From: JAKAGZ01 sp963783855
GTDB taxonomy: Bacteria > Bacteroidota > Ignavibacteria > Ignavibacteriales > Ignavibacteriaceae
Direction: 5' to 3'
DNA length: 64,000 nucleotides
Assembly: GCA_963783855.1 (NCBI GenBank)
Contig: CAWAPE010000005.1
Coordinates: 434,001-498,000 of the forward strand
Shown here piece after piece: positions 61,408 to 64,000 of this stretch. Under the pieces are notes generated by a model that saw nothing but the letters and a program-made list of their open reading frames with translations, made no database searches and was not told where the DNA came from. A program made the translations under genes and the position numbers. The first letter of the stretch is position 1, and each line of letters begins with the position of its first letter.

Positions 61408-61905
61408 TTAAGATTTTTTCTTCAGCGTCCATTTCTTCAAAAACTTCATCACAATCTTAGGATCGTGTCCTTTCCCTGTTTCAAAATCACCGGAACTTTT
61501 TGATAATAATAATTTTCCGTTTGAATCTAACAAAAACCAGTGAGGATATCCCGGTATTTCAGGGAACTGAGAAAGAAATTTTTCATTCTTATTTTCTTTG
61601 CTGTAATTAATTTTTACATAGACAAAATGCTCATTACGATAATCCGTCAGTCCTGGATTTTTAACAAACATAGTATCGAGTCTGTGACACCAGATACACC
61701 ACTGCCCACCAACATCAAGAATAATTCTTTTATTTTCTTTTTTAGCAAAAGTAATGGCGTTCTGCAAATCTTTTGCGGCGTCCCTTGCCGGATCAAATTG
61801 TTCCACATTCGGATCACTACTTTTTTCCTCTTTCTCCTGTGCAAATGGATTTCCTGTAATAAAAAACAGCAATAAAATAATCAGTAAAGCTGCGCTCTTT
61901 CTCAT
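61408..61905 (-). CDS. Secreted thioredoxin-like protein
   Basis: 165 aa from ATG 61905, with AGAGG 5 bp upstream; an alternative GTG start is at 61911. The signal peptide ends NPFAQ (about residue 23). The thioredoxin fold has an ILDVGGQWCIWCHRLD active site, a CxxC numbered 70 and 73 in this form, and the cis-Pro in IPGYPHWFLLD. The CIWC dipeptide, flanked by Trp and His, resembles DUF255/thioredoxin-7 reductases rather than CGPC thioredoxin. It likely reduces disulfides in the periplasm. It converges on the nuclease fusion gene. Confidence 0.82.
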   Translation of the reverse strand: MRKSAALLIILLLFFITGNPFAQEKEEKSSDPNVEQFDPARDAAKDLQNAITFAKKENKRIILDVGGQWCIWCHRLDTMFVKNPGLTDYRNEHFVYVKINYSKENKNEKFLSQFPEIPGYPHWFLLDSNGKLLLSKSSGDFETGKGHDPKIVMKFLKKWTLKKKS

Positions 61906-61964
61906 TTTCACCTCTTAGCGAAATTTAGATTAAAAAGTTGCCTAAAAATACATATTTTTGTGGT

Positions 61965-62741
61965 ATGTCTGCAAAGGGAAAAGATATTACTCTCACTTCA
62001 ATTCTGAAAGATAAAACATCAGGCTCATCAGAATTACTTTTCAAACTGAATAATTATTACTTAAATAATGCTGGAAATCCTGGAGTAATCAGTAAAAATA
62101 TTCCCCTTGTCAAAAATGAGCTTAAAGATTTTGCCGTAATCAGTAATTACCTTAAAAAGTTGGAATTGGTTCTTCTTAAAAATGACAAAGATGAACTAAA
62201 AAAATTCTTAAAAGAATTTTCAAAGAAAGAAGAAGAAATTTTTGACAGAATTTTCGAAAAATGTAAAAAGTATTTGTTAGAAAGTAACAAGTTTTTTACT
62301 CTTTCCAACAGTAAAACCCTGCTTGAGGTGATTTCAAGATTACAAAATGAGAATAAAAAACTTAGTGTAACTATTTGTAAATCTGCTCCCGGTAATGAAG
62401 GAATTATTTTAGGAAAAAAGCTATCAAAGAAAGGAATTAAAACAGAAATAATACATGATTCTGCTGTCAGTTTTTACATTCAGAAATCAGATGCAGTAAT
62501 AATCGGTGCGGATATAATACTAAGAAGCGGAAATGTTGTAAATAAGGTCGGAAGCAGAAATGCAGCAATTATTTGCAAATACTATGGAATTCCTTTCTAT
62601 GTACTTGCTTCAAAGGAAAAACTTTCAAATTTGCAAAAATATAGTCCTTTGAAAGGAAAACAAAAGAAAAATGTGGATATATCAACCCATCTTTTCGAAG
62701 AAATTGACAAAAGGCTGATTACTAAAATCATCACTGAATAG
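61965..62741 (+). CDS. eIF-2B/MtnA-family Rossmann protein
   Basis: 258 aa from ATG 61965 (TTG at 61938 is a weaker start). The C-half has the family landmarks: TLSNSKTLLEVIS, SAPGNEGIILGKKLSKKGI, SAVSFYIQKSDAVIIGADII with LRSGNVVNKVGSRNAAI, and IPFYVLASKEKLS. These occur in eIF-2B-like proteins, ribose-1,5-bisphosphate isomerase and methylthioribose-1-phosphate isomerase, all of which use the Cys/Asp and GAD region. The N-half is a helical bundle. Which reaction it runs is undecided. It lies 60 bp from the divergent thioredoxin-like gene. Confidence 0.8.
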   Translation: MSAKGKDITLTSILKDKTSGSSELLFKLNNYYLNNAGNPGVISKNIPLVKNELKDFAVISNYLKKLELVLLKNDKDELKKFLKEFSKKEEEIFDRIFEKCKKYLLESNKFFTLSNSKTLLEVISRLQNENKKLSVTICKSAPGNEGIILGKKLSKKGIKTEIIHDSAVSFYIQKSDAVIIGADIILRSGNVVNKVGSRNAAIICKYYGIPFYVLASKEKLSNLQKYSPLKGKQKKNVDISTHLFEEIDKRLITKIITE

Positions 62742-62824
62742 GCCTGTTTATTCATCCCAATTATTTTGCAACTAATAATCAATAGCTTTAATTTTAAAAA
62801 CATTTTACCAAATCAGGAGCAGAG

Positions 62825-64000
62825 ATGAAAACCCGCATATTTTTACTTTTTATATTAATTATTTCAATATCTGTATTTCCACAGAAGAAAGATTTAACAT
62901 TAAAACAGGCAACTCTGCAAAGTTACGGATTTTATCCAAGAGGCCTTTCACAGACTGAATGGATACCGGGTACAGATAATTTTTCATACGTAGATAACAA
63001 TGCTTTAGTTAAAGGCAATGCGAGAAATGACAAAACTGAGAAGATAATATCATTAGAGGATTTGAATGACGGGTTATCATCTTTAAAAGATTGAAGCGCT
63101 CTCACGTTTCCCCCGTTCCGAATGGATAGACGGAAGCACCATTAAATTCTGGACCGGAGATAAACTGGTTACATATAATATTACTACAAAAACGGCGACC
63201 AGTTTAAACTCAATACCGGAGAAAGCTGAGAATAAAGACGAAGCGTCAAATCATAATGTTGCTTATACTATAGGCAACAATTTATATTTTGCGGCAAATG
63301 GAACCAGCACACAAATAACAAAAGATGAAAATAAATGGATAGTTAACGGACAGACAGTTCACAGAAATGAATTTGGAATTAATAAAGGGACTTACTGGTC
63401 ACCAACCGGTAATTACCTCGCTTTTTACAGAATGGATGAGTCCATGGTTACTGATTACCCGGTTATTGATTTTTCAGTCCGCCCGGCAAAGGTAAACGAA
63501 ATAAAATATCCAATGGCAGGAATGACAAGCCACCAGGTAACCGTAGGAGTTTATAATACCAGACAAAATGAAATTGTCTGGCTTAAAACCGGTGAACCAA
63601 AAGACCATTATTTAACAGGCGTAACCTGGAGCCCTGACGAAAAATATATTTTTGTCGGAATTCTTAACCGTGATCAAAATCATCTTAAAGAAATAAAATT
63701 TGATGCAAAAACAGGTGAACCGGTAAAGACATTATTCGAAGAAACCAGTGACAAATATGTTCACCCGATGCACGGACCAATTTTTGTGAAAGATAAAACT
63801 GATCAGTTTATCTGGTTCTCCGCACGCGACGGATGGGACCATCTCTATCTTTACAACACAGACGGCAAATTATTGAAACAGCTTACAAAAGGTAATTGGG
63901 TTGTAACAAATCTGGACGGCTTCGATGCTTCAGGTGAAAATGTTTATTTCACTGCTACCAAAGAAAGTCCCATTGACAGAGATTACTACAAAGTAAATTT
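62825..64000 (+). pseudogene. S9 (DPP-IV type) peptidase, frameshifted, 3' end outside window
   Basis: Frame 2 starts at ATG 62825 behind CAGGAGCAGAG, with a signal peptide (1-19, ending VFPQ), and stops at 63092-63094 after LKD. From 63087 frame 0 continues to the window edge without a stop (KIEALSRFPRSEWIDGSTI, GNNLYFAANGTST, WSPTGNYLAFYRMDESM, KYVHPMHGPIFVKDKTD, SARDGWDHLYLYNTDGKL). This is the DPP-IV N-terminal beta-propeller. One extra A in the AAAA run near 63085 explains the split. The catalytic hydrolase domain lies beyond 64000. It may be a disrupted gene or an assembly indel. Confidence 0.82.

Overview
The window is AT-rich and densely coding, and reads as a chromosomal segment of a Bacteroidota/Chlorobiota-group bacterium, most likely class Ignavibacteria. 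This placement is inferred from gene content: outer-membrane proteins of PorV/PorQ and PorD (DUF4835) type, a TonB receptor with a carboxypeptidase-like N-terminal domain, bacillithiol BshC, a DUF6600 protein, serine-palmitoyltransferase-type sphingolipid genes, an NDH-2, a MaeB with a phosphotransacetylase tail, and promoter-like TAnnTTTG boxes. There is no rRNA, no CRISPR array and no recognisable prophage or intact insertion sequence.

Layout. 1-3.4 kb (+): end of a TIGR04283-type glycosyltransferase, a DUF547 protein, a hydrolase/OsmC fusion (probably with an ATT start) and a secreted peroxiredoxin-like protein. 3.4-5.6 kb (-): AhpD-like protein, NrtS-like membrane protein, an unknown membrane protein and a DUF302 protein. 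5.8-10.0 kb (-): a compact operon of porin, sodium:solute symporter, radical SAM enzyme and a metallophosphoesterase-fold protein that lacks its first metal motif. 10.2-10.9 kb: tRNA-Ala and a decayed cytochrome-like lipoprotein gene. 10.9-14.4 kb: a probable bacterial ceramide locus (CerR-like, Spt-like, bCerS-like). 14.4-20.2 kb: HEAT-cyclophilin fusion, PorD, PorV-like protein and a frameshifted helix-hairpin-helix outer-membrane protein. 20.2-27.3 kb: NDH-2, a hybrid histidine kinase with three receivers and a degenerate ATP site, gltX and glnS.

27.4-27.9 kb holds a GIY-YIG nuclease ORF caught between a broken and an intact tRNA-Leu. The broken copy carries a 19-bp palindrome in its D-arm. 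27.9-33.3 kb (-): purD, a GT4 glycosyltransferase, guaB and a glutaryl-CoA-dehydrogenase-like gene. 33.4-36.4 kb: a small membrane protein and a TonB receptor. 36.5 kb: tRNA-Ser. 36.9-39.5 kb: M16 peptidase. 39.5-44.9 kb is a looser accessory stretch with hypothetical genes, two small ORFs, a possible HsdM remnant, an OB-fold protein, a YihY protein and a MITE-like element.

44.9-64 kb: maeB, a DUF6600 protein, an operon of radical SAM, flippase-like and GT2 genes, bshC, then a minus-strand housekeeping stretch (ymdB, an orphan DNA methyltransferase, folD, deoC, a HicB-like protein, trmH, aroA). It closes with a DEDDh-GIY-YIG nuclease fusion, a thioredoxin-like protein, an eIF-2B-like protein and the start of a frameshifted S9 peptidase. 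Four protein genes show simple indels (10.7, 19.26, 27.74 and 63.09 kb). Real decay and assembly error cannot be told apart from the sequence alone.
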